Assembly: GCF_033807715.1 (NCBI RefSeq) | Contig: NC_084610.1 | Location: 1,918,501-1,982,500 of the forward strand | Reading direction: 5' to 3' | Length of the DNA stretch: 64,000 bases | Origin: Cololabis saira | Taxonomy: Eukaryota > Chordata > Actinopteri > Beloniformes > Belonidae | Part shown: positions 1 through 12,323 of the stretch, piece after piece | How the letters are laid out: the number at the start of each line of letters is the position of its first letter | Numbering within the stretch: the first letter of the stretch is position 1 | Notes under the pieces: generated by a model | Told to the model about the DNA's origin: nothing | Database searches by the model: none | Seen by the model: the letters and a program-made list of their open reading frames with translations, nothing else | Program-made: the position numbers and the translations under genes

Positions 1-2041
1 AACTTCATTTGCCCCGACCCGGCCGTTTTAGCTTTGCTCTCGCTAACTATCGATGCTAACGTTGATTCTTATGAACAAATCTTCCGTGGTGTCAGTTTCA
101 AGTCCATTTTTGGTCGTCGTTGGCTGTCAAAAGCTAAAATAAATGGTTTTCACAGAGAATTAGCACAAATAAAACAACTTCCTCCTCTGTCGCATTGTTT
201 ATCAGCGGTTGAGTCACTGCCCCCTGGTGGATGTGTGAAGTATGAATTGTCAGGCAAGTATTTCCGTCTTCACAGCTTAAAATTTCAGAAAAGGTGAATT
301 TTTTAATGAAAACATTGTCTCATCATCATTTCCTGGCTGTTTGATGGCAGAAGTAAAGAAACACGGTGACTTTCCAACGGACCTGCGAGCCTGACAGTGA
401 TGCACCAATCCCAGACGGCTGCTGTCGGGCCTGGTAGGTGGCACGGCTGATGAACGGCCTCCCCTCTCAGGCGCGAGCATTATTCCCAGTGAAATGCAGC
501 ACAAACACCAGCCTTTGCACACTAATGGTATTTGTCAACATGAAAGAAGTGTTACTGAGCTGCGCTGCCGCCTCTCGTCTCTTTGCTGATGCCTTGCCAA
601 ACGCTTATCCCCTCTCTGGTGAGCGTTTAGTGTTAACTCGCGGCGGCTCCTGGGAATCTCACGTATAATGAAATTACCTCGGCGCAAACAAATAGGGTCA
701 AGCTCTCAAGGAGACGAGCATTGGGTCCGCGTTGTGCTGATTACGTGCTGCGTTCTCGCGGCTGTTCTCGCCGAAGCCGCGCCGCATCGCCCGGATCGGC
801 GGGATCGCCGGGACGACGCCACCGTGTCCAATCCCGCGTAAACACCGGGAAGAAGAGTCGAGGAACCGCACGGAGCAAGAACAGGATTACAGCGGACAGC
901 TCTTAATATTTTGTTGATCTGCAGCTGATAATTAAGCAAATTTCATGCTGATTTGCAGGAAGTGAAATCAAGAAAAACGGCCAGAGTTTGCAGCGGGGCG
1001 GAGCGGCGGCCGCCTCCGTACCTGTGGAGAGCAGACGAGTCGCCGCTCCCCCCGAGCTGCGGCGCCGGCCTTCATCATAATGCCATTTCTTTACCATAAC
1101 AATGCTATCAGATGTGTTTTTCTGCGATTCGTCCCACCTGCGTTATCGCTGCCAGCAGAGCAAGAGATGCCATTACCTAGACGGCCGTGACGGAGCGTTC
1201 CGTAATTATCGGCGGTAATGACTTGAGTTTTTGCTGGAGGAGGGAGAGGGGGTTGGGGGGGGGGCGACGAGCGCGGCCTCAAACCGAGACGGAAATATTC
1301 CACCGGAGGCTGAGGAGCTGAGAGACTCTCCTTGGCAAGCGGCAGCATCACAAACACTCATCTGCCAGAAACTGTTGACAGAAAATATGCCCCGTCAGCA
1401 GAAATAACCTCTTCTTCCCCCCCGTTCGTTTGCAGCCGCCCCCCCCTCCCCGTTCTGGTGTCGCCCTGACAGTCTGATGAAAGACGAAGCTCCCCAGTGA
1501 GGGATACCAATAAATCAGACAAACCAACAAGAGCAGAGACCACCTATTCAGCCTGAGACGCCGGCGCGGGCGTTGTTGTTGTTGTTGTTGTTGCTGTCGT
1601 CGTCGCATGTTTTTGTGTTTCTCTGGCTTTTGTTGGCCACCTCCTCTGGAGCTGGTGACAACAGCCACCCGGTTGGTAATCTCCTGTTCAGAAATGAGCA
1701 AATGGAGGCATAAATTTGGGATTTAGACGGAGGAAAATTGGGATTGACGGAGGGAATCGCTCGCGCCGGGTAATCCGAGTAAGCTCGTTGTTTCTGTCCT
1801 CGGAGGAAAGAGGAGACGCCTACTGTACTTCTTCTGATTGTTTTCAAGCATCCTGAACGACCAGGTTTGGACAAATATGAGGTGAATAACAGCGATTTCA
1901 TGAGGGGTTTTTGTCTCACCTGTGGCGTTGTTGTGTATACGGGTCAAAGGTCACCTGATTGAGGTGGTTCTGTGAAAACCTTCTTCATTGTTTTTCTTCT
2001 TCTGGGAATTCAAAGTACGGCCGTGATTCAGCAGTTTGCAG
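1..2041. other. Unique noncoding DNA, no gene recognised
   Basis: No transposon termini, RNA gene or convincing coding exon is visible. An open frame from 34 to 297 has no recognisable domain and no clear splice context. A GTT run lies at 1573-1594, and G- or C-runs near 1255-1264 and 1439-1452 explain several spurious reading frames. The stretch around 900-1240 mixes AT-rich homeobox-like words (TAATTA, AATTAT) with GC-rich sequence. That is compatible with conserved noncoding DNA but is not proof of it. Confidence 0.5.
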
Positions 2042-2490
2042 CATAGACATATATAGACGCCCGATGGAGCTGCTGCGATACGTCAACGTCGCCGCCATAT
2101 TGGATGTTCAAGACTGCGCTGTAAACTAATACAAGTAAATGGACTTATTTCCATAAAGTGCCTTTCTACAAAGAAATGTACGTTTTACGTCTCATTTATT
2201 CATTCACACACGCACTAATATACTTGGAAACAGTTAGGCACCAAATATAATATATTTAATTTTCTCAGATGGAAAAAGTAATTCATGTTATGTCAGTTAT
2301 AGAGAACAAGGTAGTGCCGAAAAACAATATATATCCCCTCACAAAAATAAGAAAAATAGAGAAACAAATTTTCTCATCAACAAAACAAATTAAAAAAATT
2401 TCAAATAACAAAATAACATACTTGAACCATTTTGCAGACAATAAAATAACATTTGAACCATATTTCAGACAATAAAATAACTGAAAAAAT
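2042..2490 (+). mobile_element. Fragment of CATAGACATAT-type DNA transposon (one end only)
   Basis: The left boundary CATAGACATATATAGACG matches the terminus of the complete element at 8309-9276. The subterminal block with GCCGCCATATTGGATG near 2092-2107 also matches that element's inner terminal sequence. I find no partner terminus downstream, so this looks like a truncated or internally decayed copy. The right boundary is approximate; beyond the first 100 bases the sequence is AT-rich and unrecognised. Confidence 0.6.
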
Positions 2491-2696
2491 CTGTTAAATC
2501 ATCAAATCATCAACAAATATGCTTTGTTGATGAGAAAATATGTTTCTCTATTTTGTTTGTTTGTTTTTTCCCTTTGTCTCTCTCTCTGTCTCTCCTTTCT
2601 TCTCTCTTCTCTCCTCCCTCATCCCTTTCTCTCTAATTTCTTCCTGCGTTAATACTGACTCCCCCTTTTAACCTTTTTTTAATATCATTTTTCCTT
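2491..2696. repeat. Pyrimidine-rich low-complexity stretch
   Basis: A T- and C-rich tract with many TCTC and TTCT words occupies about 2555-2640. There is no coding or RNA signal. Confidence 0.6.
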
Positions 2697-3468
2697 ATTA
2701 GGGCCCGAGCACTGACAGTGCGAAGGCCCTATTGTATCTCTCTTCTTTTTTTTTTTTCCTCCTTCTTCCGACGAATTGAGGGCCTTTTTTCCCCCTAAAC
2801 GTGCCCCAAAAGTCACCAAATTCTGCACCAAGTCAGGCCTGGCAAAAAATGTGATATTTAATGGTTTGCATTAATGGGCGTGGCCTAACGGCTCAACAGC
2901 GCCCCCTAGAAAACTTTGTGCCTCAAGCCCCACAATACGGTTTGACGTACATGCACGAAAATCGCTACACACCTGTGTCATGTCACAACTTAAGGAAAAG
3001 TCTCTTGGCGCCATGTCCAAAACCCAACAGGAAGTCTGTCATTTTGAATTAATTGTGTAATTTTGCTGCAATTTATGCCATTCCTTCGGCCGTTAATACG
3101 GCCCGAACCGTAAGGTGCACCCAGGTGTGTTATACATCAAAATGTGCATCTCCATCCTGCGATGATGGGCATTACTTTTCTCAGTCAAAAGTGTTACCGT
3201 GGTGACGATAGACGCCAAAAAGCGCCCCCCCCCTTCATCTGATTGGTCCACATTTGATAGTTCCTACTTTCTGCCATAACTCTAGAATGGTTTGACATAG
3301 AGAGTCGTGGATGGTGTCATTTCTGATTTGCTTATGATGATAAGTTGAGTTTTATGTGAACAGCAAAGACACTTTTTATAGTATTATTGACTGAGGAATG
3401 TGGAGGGAACCCGGGGGGGCGGTGGCCATGAGTGCGAGGGCCCGTTCATCGCTGCTTGCAGGTTTAAT
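2697..3468 (+). mobile_element. GGGCCC-ended interspersed repeat, short copy
   Basis: The element begins TTAGGGCCCGAGCAC and ends GGGCCCGTTCATCGCTGCT followed by TGCAGGTTTAAT. The same termini, in inverse orientation, bound a much longer copy at 57063-58960. The two also share internal blocks such as CGCTGTTGAGCC/GGCTCAACAGCG and ATTAATGGGCGTGGC. This copy holds only one internal unit where the other has about three. I do not recognise a transposase and do not assign a superfamily; it behaves as a nonautonomous interspersed repeat. An open frame at 2861-3052 is simply part of the repeat. Confidence 0.7.
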
Positions 3469-3694
3469 TTATTTTTATTCATTAATTTATATTTTTTATT
3501 TATCCTATTTATTTATTTATTTTTTTGCTGCTGTCTCTCTCCTAAAATAGCCATCATTCTAGAAAACCATCATACTCATACACACCCACATACACGCCCA
3601 CATGTAAGAAGAACTCTAAGCAAAAACATTGATTTTGTTGTTTTGTTTTTGTTGTACTGCTTTGTTTGTCTGTTTTGTAAAATAAAAAAAGGCA
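3469..3694. other. AT-rich junction between two repeats
   Basis: A TTTAT-rich low-complexity tract followed by about 140 bases of unremarkable sequence ending in a short A-run at the truncated edge of the next LINE copy. No gene is visible. Confidence 0.5.
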
Positions 3695-4230
3695 GGTGGA
3701 AGCAGCAACGGGATGACCGGGGATGGGGGGGGACCAGGGCCGCAGGCCAGCACGCAGCTCCTGAAGCTCCGGCCTGCAAACATGCACAAAAGAGAAAAAA
3801 GGGGGGGCAGCACAAGAAACTACAGGAAAGGTGGACAAAAATGATAGCTATGAGATATTTATAATAAATAAAAATGGAAATGGAGAAGAGAGGAAGGGAA
3901 GAGGAGAGGAGAAGAAGGGTGAGAGGCACCGCCCAGTGGATCATGTCGGTCCCCCCTGCAGCATAGGCCTATAGCAGCATATCTACCACCAAGCTATATT
4001 TGAGACTAACTATTATAGTCTTGTTCTATAGCTGCGACTATGACTACTGACTCTAACACACTAGAGTTTATACTACCTAGATATTTACCAACACCAGCTA
4101 GAGGTTTACTAAACACTAACTATAGGCTTTACTAAACACTAACTATTATAGTCTTGTTCTATAGCTGCAACTATGACTACTGACTCTAACACACTAGAGT
4201 TTACACTACCTAGAGATTTACCAACACCTG
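3695..4230 (-). mobile_element. LINE 3'-end copy A (3' truncated, internally duplicated)
   Basis: This copy reads on the minus strand. It contains the block with GCCGGAGC, the CATGTTTGCAG junction, the hydrophobic frame beginning MIHWAVPL and the CTATAGAACAAGACTATAAT region shared with copies E, H and I. It lacks the (GAATT)n tail and has only one 44-bp unit. The block at about 4005-4095 is repeated at about 4138-4229 (133-bp spacing), a local tandem duplication. Open frames on both strands here are repeat-derived. Confidence 0.75.
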
Positions 4231-4888
4231 GTAATGTTATTTTCTGGCGTGTTTCAGATTGTTCTCGTCACATGAGTGAGTTTCAGCCGAGCTTTCTGTG
4301 TCCTCACCTTAGTTCCTGACCCCTCGGTGGCCGGCGGCTCCTCCAGCAGCAGAAACTCCACCAGAACTCTGCTGGTTTGCTCAGATGCAGTTTCATGAAC
4401 CTCAGTGGTGCTTCCACGTTCCTTTTAGACACAAGAGGTTTTCTCCTGGAAAACTCCACCAAACAAACCGCTCTGGTTCAGTCTTCTAATTGTCCTGTCA
4501 TGTACTTGAACATTTAATAGCTTCAGTCAGGCCCGGAGGCTGCGAGATGCAGTTCTTAGGTTTTTCTTGGGTTTCTCTAAGCCGGGACGTCGACTCCTGA
4601 TGCTCGACAGCTGTCTTGAATATTTCCTACAAGCCAATAATCCTCCTCTCAAATAGCTCTTTCCACATTGATGTGCATTAACAGTTGCTTCTCTAGGATA
4701 ATTGCTTATATCTTCCCCTCTTGGCGTTGCTTTAACACACTTGAATTCTCCGGACCTGCGAGCTGATGCAACATCAGTTTAGTTTTTGTTGAATTGTGTT
4801 TATTGACGTTTGAGAAGAGAGTTTTAAAACGATGAAGGCTCTTCTGACGCCAGGTTGAAGGTTAGAAAGGAGCGGATCAGTTATTAGT
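4231..4888. other. Unique-looking DNA with one diverged repeat fragment
   Basis: No gene was recognised. The part at about 4600-4760 (CTGTCTTGAATATT, TTGCTTATATCTTCCCCTC, ACACTTGAATTCTCC) resembles blocks at about 44940-45250 and 56340-56495. It is therefore probably an old interspersed repeat. Confidence 0.5.
4600..4760 (+). repeat. Diverged interspersed repeat fragment (family shared with 44940-45250 and 56340-56495)
   Basis: Shared words include CTGTCTTGAAT, a GCTTATATCTTCCCCTC block (GCTTATGTCTTCCCCTC at 45058) and ACACTTGAATTCTCC (ACACTTGAATGCTCC at 56401). The three copies are strongly diverged and their ends are not resolved. Confidence 0.45.
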
Positions 4889-5479
4889 TACTGTATTTTC
4901 CACACTATAAGTCATGTTTTTTTCATAGTTGGCCGGGGGTGCAACTCATACTCTTATACTTGCGACCTATGTGTGAAATTATTAACACATTATTACCGGT
5001 TTATCATTTCACATGTTATTTTCACACTAAACTGCAACTGATGATGAGTCTGACGTAAGCGCTGCATCTTCTACCTCCGGAGTTAGCAGAGTTGTTTAAA
5101 AGTGACACCAAGGATAAAGATTTCATTGGATTTTAGTTATTTGGAGCGACACGGATGGTTTGGTAAACTTCTTAGCATATTATTTATGCTATAGTTATCT
5201 GAATAACTGTTAATATGTTATGTTAACATACCAGGCTCGTTCTCAGTTGTGTCATGTAACGTAAGCATACCGTACAATTATTCACCCTGTTGTTGCCTCT
5301 ATTCTATTTTTACTTTAAATTGCCTTTCAAGATGACATGTCTGTTCTTCGTGTTGGATTTTATAAAATAAATTTCCCCCAAAAATGCGACTCATACTCCA
5401 GTGCGACTGATATATGTTTTTTTCCTTCTTTATTATGCATTTTATGGCTGGTGCGACTTGTACTCCGGAAAATACGGTA
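4889..5479. mobile_element. CCGTATTTTCC-type inverted-repeat DNA transposon, nonautonomous
   Basis: The left end is TACTGTATTTTCCACACTAT and the reverse complement of the right end is TACCGTATTTTCCGGAGTAC, so the first 13 bases match except for one substitution. Flanking TA dinucleotides would fit a Tc/mariner-like TA target duplication, but this cannot be separated from the termini themselves. Inside are paired words such as GCGACTCATACTCC and GCGACTTGTACTCC. No transposase frame is present. A longer relative lies at 21555-22920. Confidence 0.75.
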
Positions 5480-5522
5480 GTTGCGTTCAGACACTTGAGC
5501 AGAGGATTGAGCCCCTCGGCAC

Positions 5523-5994
5523 CAGAGTTATTATCGTTCACGAAAACGAACGAAACGAAAACTAAAATTGAAAAAACTATTTCGTTAACTGAACTAAATA
5601 AAAACGAAAATTAAAACACAAAAATGATAACTAACTGAAACTATATTGCGTTTTTAGAAAACGAACTAAAACTAACTGAAATTATAGATATAATTTCCTC
5701 CGTTTTCGTCCCTGTCCATATAAGCCTCTTGGTATGATCAATTTATTCCGCTCTGGCCGTTTATCTCCAACTGGCAGCTACGGCACCTTAACGCCTCACG
5801 GTCCGTGACGTCAAAACTATAACTAAAACTAATAAAAACTAAACTAAAACTAAGCATTTTTGACAATATAAAAACGAATAAAAACTAGCAAACCCACACT
5901 AAAAACGAATTAAAACTAACTGAATTGAAGGAGAAAAAGTCAAAACGAAATAAAACTAAACTAAAATGAAAAATTCAAAACTATTATAACCCTG
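5523..5994. mobile_element. hAT-like nonautonomous element with perfect 8-bp target duplication
   Basis: The left end CAGAGTTATTATCGTT and the reverse complement of the right end CAGGGTTATAATAGTT are inverted repeats. Both are flanked by the identical octamer CTCGGCAC (5515-5522 and 5995-6002). The 8-bp duplication and CAG start fit the hAT superfamily. The 472-bp interior is rich in AAACTAA/AACGAAA words and has no coding potential. It sits directly against the following LINE copy. Confidence 0.85.
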
Positions 5995-6002
5995 CTCGGC
6001 AC

Positions 6003-7040
6003 GTCCTGTCTTGATCCCGGCTCCGTCCCCGCGGCCCCCAGCCTTCACCGGCGCTCCAGCGTGCAGCATCAGAGTTCGGAGCCCAACCGGCAGCCTTCAA
6101 CAGGTTCTCCACGGCTTCACTTCCCCAGCCCCAGATTTGTCCGTCAAGACTCCTCTCCCTGGCCCTGCCCCTTCTCAACCTTTCCCCAACCCTGCACCTA
6201 ACCTGGGGCTTGCTGATTGGACCGGAGCTTCGGGAGCTGCATGCTGGCCTGCTGTCCCCACCCCTGGTCATCCCGTTGCTGCTTCCACCTGCCTGCGGTC
6301 CCCACCCCCGGTCATCCCGTTGCTGCTTCCACCTGCCTGCGGTCCCCACCCCCGGTCATCCCGCTGCTGCTTCCACCTGCCTGCGGTCCCCACCCCCGGT
6401 CATCCCGTTGCTGCTTCCACCTGCCTGCGGTCCCCACCCCCGGTCATCCCATTGCTGCTTCCACCTGCCTGCGGCCCCCACCCCCGGTCATCCCGCTGCT
6501 GCTTCCACCTGCCTGCGGTCCCCACCCCCGGTCATCCCGCTGCTGCTTCCACCTGCCTGCGTTCCCCACCCCCGGTCATCCCGTTGCTGCTTCCACCTGC
6601 CTGTGGTCCCTACCCCCGGTCATCCCGTTGCTGCTTCCACCTGCCTGCGGTCCCCACCCCTGGTCATCCCGCTGCTGCTTCCACCTGCCTGCGGTCCCCA
6701 CCCCTGGTCATCCTGTTGCTGCTTCCACCTGCCTGCGGTCCTCACCCCCGGTCATCCCGCTGCTGCTTCCACCTGCCTGCTGTGTGGTGTTGACGTCCCC
6801 GACCCTGGACTTATGATCCAGGTCCTGGTCCAGGTTTTTTCCCTCCTAAAGGGGAGTTTTTCTTGCCACTGTTTGGCTTAAGGTTTTTCTCCCACTAGGG
6901 GAGTTTTTACCTGCCATTGTTTATGTAATAATTGCTCGGAGGTTTATGTTCTGGGTCTCTGGAAAGCGTCTAGAGACAACTATGTTGTATTAGAGGCTAT
7001 ATAAATAAAATTGAATTGAATTGAATTGAATTGTATTGAA
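6003..7040 (+). mobile_element. LINE 3'-end copy D with long 44-bp minisatellite
   Basis: The 3' portion matches the other LINE copies. It runs from a block ending GGCCCTGCCCCTTCTCAACC (about 6160-6180), through CTTGCTGATTGG, the tandem array at 6266-6793, AGTTTTTCTTGCCACTGTTTG, TGCCATTGTTTATGTAATAA and GCGTCTAGAGACAACT, to a (GAATT)n tail at about 7010-7040. Such a short-repeat tail is typical of non-LTR retrotransposon 3' ends. Sequence between 6003 and about 6130 is not confirmed by other copies, so the 5' edge is uncertain. No coding part of the LINE remains in this copy. Confidence 0.75.
6266..6793 (+). repeat. 44-bp minisatellite, 12 tandem units
   Basis: GGTCATCCC recurs at exactly 44-base spacing at 6266, 6310, 6354, 6398, 6442, 6486, 6530, 6574, 6618, 6662, 6706 and 6750. 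Units differ by a few substitutions. Because 44 is not a multiple of 3 and the unit has no stop in any forward frame, all three forward frames stay open and encode the same 44-residue cycle in different phase ([30 protein letters not shown] segments). The long open frames at 6011-6881 are therefore artefacts of the array, not genes. Confidence 0.95.
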
Positions 7041-8191
<1,151 letters not shown>

Positions 8192-8308
8192 ACCTTTTAT
8201 CAACTTTAAATGAGCAGTCTGACTTTCACATGACCTCCAGGCCTTCGTTTAAACTCTTAACCTCATAAATCCAGAGATGAGAAGCTGCAGCCATGCAGTT
8301 CCTTTAAC

Positions 8309-9276
8309 CATAGACATATACACTCCTCATAGACTGACGCTGCCTATTGGAGCTGATGTTCAGCGCAGCGGCCATCTTGGATGGGTCTCCAATGCCCCCA
8401 GTGCATTTATTTCTACTGAGGAAGGTTTTATCCCCGACTACAATCATCCATAACTCCCCGGATTTTTACCAGATTTTCACACAGTTTGGTTTGTTACAAA
8501 CGGCAGAGATTTAGTTGATACAGGACGCTGTCACACATTAAAAATACGTACTTTTATGCTGAAAGACTTTGTATTATGCTCTTTAACAAAGACATATTTG
8601 TATGGCATATTGAAAAATGTATACATTAATTAATTTTATATTTTAAAAAAGAAACAAGTTTGATTGTTCATTTGAATTTATTTGAAGGGGAGAGGGGTGT
8701 GTTGTTGTATTTATTTATTTAGATTTATTTATTTATTTTTTCTTTCTCTCTTATTAATATTATTTATTTATTTTTATTTAATTATTGTTTTAAAAAGTTA
8801 AAAAAGGGGAAAATATTGATATTTCTATTGTTATTGTAAATCTTTTTTTTTCTCTCTTATTGCCCTCAATAAATATATCTATATAAATAAATCCAGGTGA
8901 TTCCAGGGTCTTATACTACCCTGTTAGGCTTGAACTGGGGCTGGGGAGATAAAACCCTTAAAAAGAACTGTGTTGCAGCTTCTTGCGTGTGCTGGCTGTA
9001 ACTGTAACTCTGTAACTGTAACTCTGTAACTGTAACTCTGTAACTGTAACTCTGTAACTGTAACTCTGTAACTGTAACTCTGTAACTGTAACTCTGTAAC
9101 TGTAACTCTGTAACTGTAACTTTGTAACTGTAACTCTGTAACTGTAACTCTGTAACTGTAACTCTGTAACTCCAGTGTAGTTCATTTAGTCTGGAGTGAG
9201 GAGACCCATCCAATATGGCGGCGACGCTGGATTACGTTCCAGCATGTCATGAGGCGTCTACGTAGATATGTCTATG
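8309..9276. mobile_element. CATAGACATAT-type DNA transposon with perfect 8-bp target duplication
   Basis: The ends are CATAGACATAT and its exact reverse complement ATATGTCTATG. The flanking octamer CCTTTAAC is identical on both sides (8301-8308 and 9277-9284). Further inside, GGCCATCTTGGATGGGTCTC on the left pairs with GAGACCCATCCAATATGGCG on the right, so inverted similarity extends to about 90 bases. The 968-bp element has no transposase and carries a 14-bp minisatellite. The 8-bp duplication suggests hAT or P-type; I cannot decide between them from the termini. A fragment of the same family lies at 2042. Confidence 0.85.
8997..9172 (+). repeat. 14-bp minisatellite inside the transposon
   Basis: About 12.5 tandem copies of TGTAACTGTAACTC occur just inside the right terminal region of the element at 8309-9276. 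The QLQSYSYRVTVTE reading frames on the minus strand are produced by this array. Confidence 0.95.
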
Positions 9277-9284
9277 CCTTTAAC

Positions 9285-9372
9285 GGCCACTAGGGGGGGG
9301 GGGGGGCTCCGATGTCGACTAGTCCAACGTTGCAACGTAGTTGTGTGTTTTGGGTCTTTATCCTGTTGGAGG
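9285..9372. other. Short spacer with G-run
   Basis: Unique spacer between two transposons; a G-run lies at 9295-9306. Nothing else is visible. Confidence 0.6.
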
Positions 9373-10334
9373 TAAAGTTGCTTTCGTCAACGAAAAATTA
9401 TGACTAAATATCGTCGTTAACGAACCTTTATCAGCTGAGGAAAACGAGACAAGACGCAACGAAAATGCTGGTCATGTGACAATAACGATAATTAAATATA
9501 GAATGCAATATTGTAGAGGAATAAAAACGAGACTAAAATGTAGATTACAAAATAAAAACTAATTTGTTGTTGAAAAAGAAAAAGACAGGGAGAAATGCGG
9601 AAAAATAAATATGTTGTAAACTCAAATTAGAGTCTTCTGTATCTGGAATGAATGTATTCTTGAGTCTATAAGGTAACAATAATATAATAATAAGATAACC
9701 TTGTTTGAATTTTAAAATGGGTTTGGCTAAATACAATCTTTGACTAAAACTAGACTACAATGGTCCTGGACAATTCTGACTAAAATAAGACTAAAATGCT
9801 TTTAATCTACTGAACCTTGACACGACTAAAAGGAGAATGAACGTGACTAAAACTAATAAAAACTAAAATGATAGCTTGACCCAAAGACTAGATCAGGGGT
9901 CGGCAACCCAAAATGTTTTAGAGCCATATTGGACCAAAAACACAAAAAACAAATATGTCTGGAGCCGCAAAACATGAAAAGTCTTGTATCAGCCTTAGAA
10001 CTAAGGCAAAACATGCTGCATGTTTCTATATTAGTTAATAACTAACTGGGGGAAGATTTTTTTTTCATTATGCACTTCGAGAAAGTCAAAATGTCGAGAA
10101 AAAATTCAAAATGTCGAGAAAAAAGTAGAAATGTTGAGAAAAAATTCAAAATAACGAGAAAAAGTCAAAAAGAAGAAGAAAAAAAGACAAAAAAAAAGGT
10201 CAAACATTTTTGAAAAAGCTCCAGGAGCCACTAGGGCGGCGCTAAAGAGCCGCATGCGGCTCTAGAGCCGCGGGTTGCCGAACCCTGGTCTAGACTAAAA
10301 CTAGAATTGGAACGGGGTGACAAAAACAGCACTA
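9373..10334 (+). mobile_element. TARWGTTG-ended hAT-like element, copy 1, split by a younger hAT insertion
   Basis: The left end TAAAGTTGCTTTCGTCAACG and the reverse complement of the right end, TAGTGCTGTTTTTGTC, match the ends of the inverted sister copy at 13407-14679. Flanking octamers are GTTGGAGG and GTTGCAGG (7 of 8 identical). Body words such as GACTAAAACTAGACTA and TCTGTATCTGGAATGAATG are shared with the sister copy. A 394-bp hAT element (9894-10287) is inserted within it. No transposase remains. Confidence 0.85.
9894..10287. mobile_element. CAGGGGTCGGCAACC-type hAT element alpha, nested
   Basis: The left end is CAGGGGTCGGCAACCC and the right end GGGTTGCCGAACCCTG. Flanking octamers GACTAGAT and GTCTAGAC each differ by one base from GACTAGAC, the uninterrupted target present in the sister host copy at 13407-14679. 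Subterminal GAGCCGCATGCGGCTC near the right end is shared with the BED-type hAT relic at 21687. The interior consists of imperfect repeats built from GTCGAGAAAAAA and TCAAAATGTCGAG. It is nonautonomous. Confidence 0.92.
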
Positions 10335-11297
10335 GTTGCAGGACCCGAGACCAAGCGTTCTGACACTGGACAGTCTGGGTCCAACAGTCTCTCCCGGCCG
10401 TGTCTTCTGACCCTGATACAACTTGACCTTGGAGTTCACCTTGAATCTCTTTGGTTTCCGTTGATATTCTACGTCTGGTGGGTTTGTCCTCTCTTGTCCT
10501 CTGGTGTCCAGGGAGGGTGTCCACAGACCTCAGGACCTCAAACCTCTGAATGAAAGGTCCAAATGCAGTCAGAGAAAGATTCAAAAGTGAACTCTGAATT
10601 TAATTTTTCCGTTTTCTCTCATTCCCGCTGTGGGTTTAAGGTTTTCTCTGCGGATGCAGCTAATTCCTGGGAGCAGGTATCTCCTCGGCGCGTCTGCACC
10701 TCATCACATGGAATTAGACTGGAACACCTTCTTGTGATGACCTCAGTCCGCGGCGGCTTCACGGCGTCAGCACCCTCTTCACCGCTGAGCCGTTTTTCCT
10801 CTTAACACCCTGAAGTTCTTTGGGGGGGGCGGTTAATGCACGGTAAACAACTAAAGCACTTGCAGCCTCTAAATCCCAACAGGAGGAGAGAGTGAGGGGG
10901 AGAGTCGGATAGAGGGATGTGATGTGGGGGGGTGGCGGAGGAGCCGAGGGAGACTCTCTCTCCCAGTGGGAGATGACAAATGCCATATGTCCTGAGCACA
11001 GCGCTTGTGTTAATCCTCGGCGGGTTCCGGCAAGCCCACATCCGACTCTTCGACCTCTGTACCCCCTAAACCTCCGACCGCTTCCTCTGCCTTCCTCTGA
11101 AAATCATGGAATATAATTCCTCTCCTTAATATATTCCTGCAGCGGCGATTCCTCGGATTCTTCTACCGTTGTTTCTGACCGTGTCTGAACATTTACGTGG
11201 AACTTGGTCCTTTATCGACGTATTCGTGGAAGGTGGAGATCAGTCTTGACCTTGTAATCCTTTGGAAAGCGATCAGTGCTGCTGGTGAGGATACACA
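10335..11297. other. Unique noncoding DNA
   Basis: No gene or transposon end was found. An A/G-rich stretch with G-runs lies near 10880-10960. Open frames around 10231-11116 show no recognisable domain. Confidence 0.5.
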
Positions 11298-11608
11298 GTG
11301 GGATGCATACCTGTCAAGTTTTGGATTTAAAAATACGGGACATTTTCCGCCGCTGTCCCACCAGCCCAACCGAGGTCCAGTATATTACATTTTAAGACAG
11401 ATTTATGAGAAATCCAAAATAACTACCTGTCAACCACTTACAATCTACAATTATGTGCTCATAGCCTGATCGGCCGACCTTTGTTGACACTGAAATGCTG
11501 TGGACATTCCTATGTGTGTGATTCCTATAATGGAGCCTACACGAAAACACAAAGGGGAATTAAACCACACTTATTTATTTTAAATATGTTCAATTTATAC
11601 ACACATTT

Positions 11609-12039
11609 ATGGAGCTAGAACAGTCTCATAATTCGCAAATGCACACACCGTTTCACAAATGGACAGGACAAAATTCACAAATGCACACCCCGTTTCACAA
11701 ATGCACACACCGATTCGCAAATGCACAGGATAAGTTTCACAAATGCACAGAACAATTCACATGTGCGTAGGACAAGATATACAAATTTATTTTTGATGCA
11801 CACACAAATGTAACCTGATTTACAAATGTTTTTTTGTCTGTGAGCTGCGCTGGATTTGCGTGTGACTTTTGAGACTCCCCTGACGTGACTCGATCCACAA
11901 ATAAGTTTTTTTTAACACGGAAGGATCTGCAACCAATCAGATGTCACCGATGAATCGGTGTGTGCATTTGCGAATTTTGTCCTGTGCACTTGTGAAACGG
12001 TGTGTGCATTTGCGAATTATGAGACTGATCTAGCTCCAT
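11609..12039. mobile_element. Short element with ~50-bp terminal inverted repeats, nested
   Basis: The left end ATGGAGCTAGAACAGTCTCA and the complement of the right end ATGGAGCTAGATCAGTCTCA differ by one base. The inverted match continues through ATAATTCGCAAATGCACACA and CCGTTTCACAA, about 50 bases in all. Flanks ACACATTT and ACACATTG could be an 8-bp target duplication with one mismatch. The arms contain repeated CGCAAATGCACA/CACAAATGCACA words. It is a nonautonomous miniature element lying inside the 11306-12993 element. Confidence 0.88.
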
Positions 12040-12323
12040 ACACATTGATTGTTTTCAAGTGAAACATTTACATTTTCTTTTTATTTGACATTTTCACTCA
12101 TGTGGCTCTCTGGCGCCGCCCTGGTGGTGCTGACGGACACCGGTCCTTCCCCGTGAGACACTAAAATCACCCCATTCTGCTCCTCTTCAGGAAAGTAAAT
12201 TCAGTTTCCCCTTTTTAGAGATATTTACACAAAGTTTTCACTTTTTTGGGCAGAAATGTCTTCTCTGTCGTTACATCCATCCATCTCTCTGATTTGTTGT
12301 TCCGAGTTTGCTCCCGTTGTCGC

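Noticed and set aside
2697..3468. Assignment of the GGGCCC-ended repeat to a named SINE or Helitron family
   Set aside because: Neither an RNA polymerase III promoter nor clear Helitron hallmarks could be established by eye, so the class is left open.
6011..6881. Three long overlapping plus-strand open frames (199-260 codons)
   Set aside because: They are the three phases of a 44-bp minisatellite inside a LINE 3' region; no independent coding evidence.
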